Shown: in pieces, positions 6,993 to 7,777 of the stretch | Numbering within the stretch: the stretch's first letter is position 1 | How the letters are laid out: the number at the start of each line of letters is the position of its first letter | Source: an uncultured Eubacterium sp. | GTDB taxonomy: Bacteria; Bacillota; Clostridia; Lachnospirales; CAG-274 | Reading direction: 5' to 3' | DNA: 7,777 bases | NCBI GenBank assembly: GCA_900545305.1 | Contig: UQYD01000063.1 | Location: forward strand, 1-7,777 | Program-made: the position numbers and the translations under genes | The notes under the pieces: model-generated | What the model saw: only the letters and a program-made list of their open reading frames with translations | Databases searched by the model: none | What the model was told of the DNA's origin: nothing

Positions 6993-7022
6993 CAATACAT
7001 TTAAATACATTTCAATATATTT
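6993..7022. repeat. three 10-bp tandem repeats upstream of the 211-residue protein gene
   Basis: On the plus strand: CAATACATTT, AAATACATTT, CAATATATTT. The period is close to one helical turn. They fall 41-70 bases upstream of the ATG, just downstream of the candidate -10 box. They could be phased binding sites or intrinsically curved A/T DNA. Chance in AT-rich sequence is possible. Confidence 0.45.
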
Positions 7023-7049
7023 TTATATATAAAATCAAAAATATGTCAG
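7022..7049 (-). promoter_or_regulatory. candidate sigma-A promoter for the 211-residue protein gene
   Basis: On the minus strand CTGACA (7044-7049) and TATAAA (7022-7027) are separated by 16 bases, each close to the -35 and -10 consensus. Transcription would start near 7015, leaving a leader of about 60 bases that contains most of the 10-bp repeats. A second -35-like TTGACG at 7052-7057 is too far from a -10. Confidence 0.45.
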
Positions 7050-7145
7050 TTCGTCAATGATATTTTGTAATTTTTTCCTTATTACTCATATAATTCATAT
7101 TTAGTCCCATATTCTATGCATTTTTATGTCTTGATTTACATTTTG

Positions 7146-7158
7146 GACAATAATTGTC
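7146..7158. promoter_or_regulatory. 13-bp palindrome, candidate operator
   Basis: GACAATAATTGTC is a perfect inverted repeat (6-bp arms, one central base) in the intergenic region between the XRE pair and the 211-residue protein gene, about 100 bases upstream of the predicted -35. Short palindromes with ACAAT/ATTGT arms are common targets of XRE-family repressors. The link to the two XRE proteins here is inference. Confidence 0.35.
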
Positions 7159-7203
7159 ATCCTTAAGTTACACCTCTTTCTTGCGTTGTATTGGGTTCAT
7201 AAA

Positions 7204-7422
7204 TTAATTTTTGAATATATTTTTAAATAGCAAATCATCTATACTAATATTTAAAGACCTCGCTATATTATAAACTGCTTCTAATCTAATATTATTTCTA
7301 TTGCAAGATATTATATTTTGAGCCATCTTATAATTGATTTTTATTTTTTCTGATGTTTCTTTTATGCTTAAAGAATTACTTTCTCTATAATTTCTTACAT
7401 TCCTTGAAATCATTAATTCCAC
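7204..7422 (-). CDS. small XRE-type HTH DNA-binding protein, second of a tandem pair
   Basis: A 72-residue cytoplasmic protein consisting of a single Cro/C1-type helix-turn-helix domain. Helices can be placed at about 2-16 (SRNVRNYRESN), 20-27 (SIKETSEKI), the recognition helix at about 31-39, and 47-57, ending in the typical LNISIDDLL. I chose the GTG at 7422: GAGGTGA at 7427-7433 lies just upstream and overlaps the stop codon of the preceding XRE gene, implying translational coupling. Longer readings from further upstream would bury that site. It aligns without gaps and at equal length to its neighbour, though at low identity. Likely role: transcriptional regulator of this element, partnering with or opposing the other XRE protein. 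No terminator is visible after it. Confidence 0.75.
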   Translation of the reverse strand: MELMISRNVRNYRESNSLSIKETSEKIKINYKMAQNIISCNRNNIRLEAVYNIARSLNISIDDLLFKNIFKN

Positions 7423-7432
7423 AAAATCACCT

Positions 7433-7651
7433 CTATTCTTCATAGAACTTTTGACACACAAAATCATCTACAGTTACATCTAATACTAAAGCTAACCTTG
7501 CTATATCTTCTATATTATGCTCGAAAGAAAGTTCTCTTTCTATAGAAAGTATCTTCGCTTTTGATACTCCCGATAATTTAGATAATTCATCAACTGTTAA
7601 ATTTTTTTCTTGCCTAAGAAATTTTAAATTTTTATAAATTTCCCATTTCAC
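7433..7651 (-). CDS. small XRE-type HTH DNA-binding protein, first of a tandem pair
   Basis: A 72-residue protein that is essentially one XRE/HTH_3 domain: NLKFLRQEKNLTVDELSKLSGVSKAKILSIE is a textbook Cro/C1 pattern, followed by ARLALVLDVTVDDF. There is no extra effector or dimerisation domain. Two GTG starts are possible. The one at 7651 lies 11 bases from AAAGG (7663-7667); the one at 7660 lies only two bases from it, so I prefer 7651. A terminator-like hairpin (7669-7701) stands directly before the ribosome binding site, so the gene has no visible promoter of its own. The stop codon lies within the ribosome binding site of the second XRE gene. Confidence 0.8.
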   Translation of the reverse strand: MKWEIYKNLKFLRQEKNLTVDELSKLSGVSKAKILSIERELSFEHNIEDIARLALVLDVTVDDFVCQKFYEE

Positions 7652-7668
7652 ATATATCACAACCTTTC

Positions 7669-7701
7669 AAAAAAAAAGCCTATCAATTAATTTGATAGGC
7701 T
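7669..7701 (-). terminator. minus-strand terminator/attenuator directly before the XRE pair
   Basis: A perfect 10-bp stem AGCCTATCAA (7677-7686) / TTGATAGGCT (7692-7701) with a 5-base loop, followed on the minus strand by nine T (7669-7677). It stops transcription arriving from the right. The ribosome binding site of the first XRE gene begins only a few bases later, so it may act as an attenuator for that gene. Confidence 0.8.
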
Positions 7702-7702
7702 C

Positions 7703-7736
7703 AGAGCGTAGACAAAGTCTACGCTCTTTTATTTTT
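7703..7736 (+). terminator. plus-strand terminator back-to-back with the minus-strand one
   Basis: A perfect 11-bp stem AGAGCGTAGAC (7703-7713) / GTCTACGCTCT (7717-7727) with an AAA loop. On the plus strand it is followed by TTTATTTTT. It is one base from the neighbouring hairpin. It stands 16 bases before the ribosome binding site of the plus-strand gene at 7764. Confidence 0.75.
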
Positions 7737-7763
7737 GTCAATACTCTTTATGAGGTGATAAAT

Positions 7764-7777
7764 ATGTTAACTATAAG
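7764..7777 (+). CDS. start of a plus-strand gene cut by the right edge
   Basis: GAGGTGAT at 7752-7759 followed by ATG at 7764 reads as a good ribosome binding site and start. The same GAGGTGAT form precedes two other genes in this window. Only four full codons (MLTI) are visible, so nothing can be said about function. It would be divergent to the XRE pair. The alternative is that a minus-strand gene ends here (reading ...IVNIFITS, stop at 7748-7750) and uses the hairpins as its terminators. Confidence 0.4.

Noticed and set aside
7101..7160. 19-residue ORF with a GAGGTG site upstream on the minus strand
   Set aside because: The product MTIIVQNVNQDIKMHRIWD resembles nothing I know, and its first bases are part of the palindrome at 7146-7158. 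Too short to support.
7736..7741. Consensus -35 TTGACA on the minus strand as promoter for the XRE pair
   Set aside because: No acceptable -10 lies 16-18 bases downstream, and any transcript would meet the 7669-7701 terminator before the genes.

Overview
The window is very AT-rich (I estimate about a quarter G+C by eye). It has strong GGAGG/GAGGTG ribosome binding sites, many TTG and GTG starts, and short gaps closed by A/T-rich terminators. This points to a low-GC Firmicute, most likely a clostridium or a relative of Clostridioides. The gene set (secretion ATPase, two T2SSF-type membrane proteins, pseudopilin-like proteins, a thioester/MucBP surface protein and small XRE regulators) suggests an accessory region such as a plasmid or integrative element. 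No replication, relaxase, VirB4/VirD4 or integrase gene lies inside the window, so mobility is an inference.

Nearly everything reads on the minus strand, so functional order runs from high to low coordinates. Positions 7651-7204 hold two 72-residue XRE-type DNA-binding proteins in tandem. Ahead of them are two back-to-back hairpins (7669-7736), and at 7764 a plus-strand gene appears to start and leave the window. After an intergenic region with a candidate promoter, a 13-bp palindrome and a 10-bp tandem repeat comes a 211-residue membrane-anchored protein with a long low-complexity linker (6952-6317). A very strong terminator follows, and only 20 bases beyond it is the ribosome binding site of a 787-residue secreted protein (6243-3880). 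That protein has a thioester-like N-terminal domain and two MucBP-like repeats.

A second terminator and a striking palindrome then separate this from a tight five-gene operon (3752-123): a short pilin-like protein, a TadA/CpaF-family ATPase with all its catalytic motifs, TadB-like and TadC-like inner-membrane proteins, and a second short single-pass protein resembling DUF4320/TadE. This is the core of a type IVc (Tad-like) pilus or type II-like export machine, reduced for a cell without an outer membrane. No prepilin peptidase or classical Flp pilin is present. The operon ends in a terminator at 78-103. The same palindrome then recurs in front of a ribosome binding site for another minus-strand gene just off the left edge.

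Working model (inference): the ATPase and the two platform proteins assemble a short pseudopilus from the small single-pass proteins. The thioester/MucBP protein and the stalk-like 211-residue protein supply cell-surface contact. The XRE pair, the shared palindrome and the terminators set expression. A plausible use is donor-recipient attachment for a conjugative element, or adhesion.
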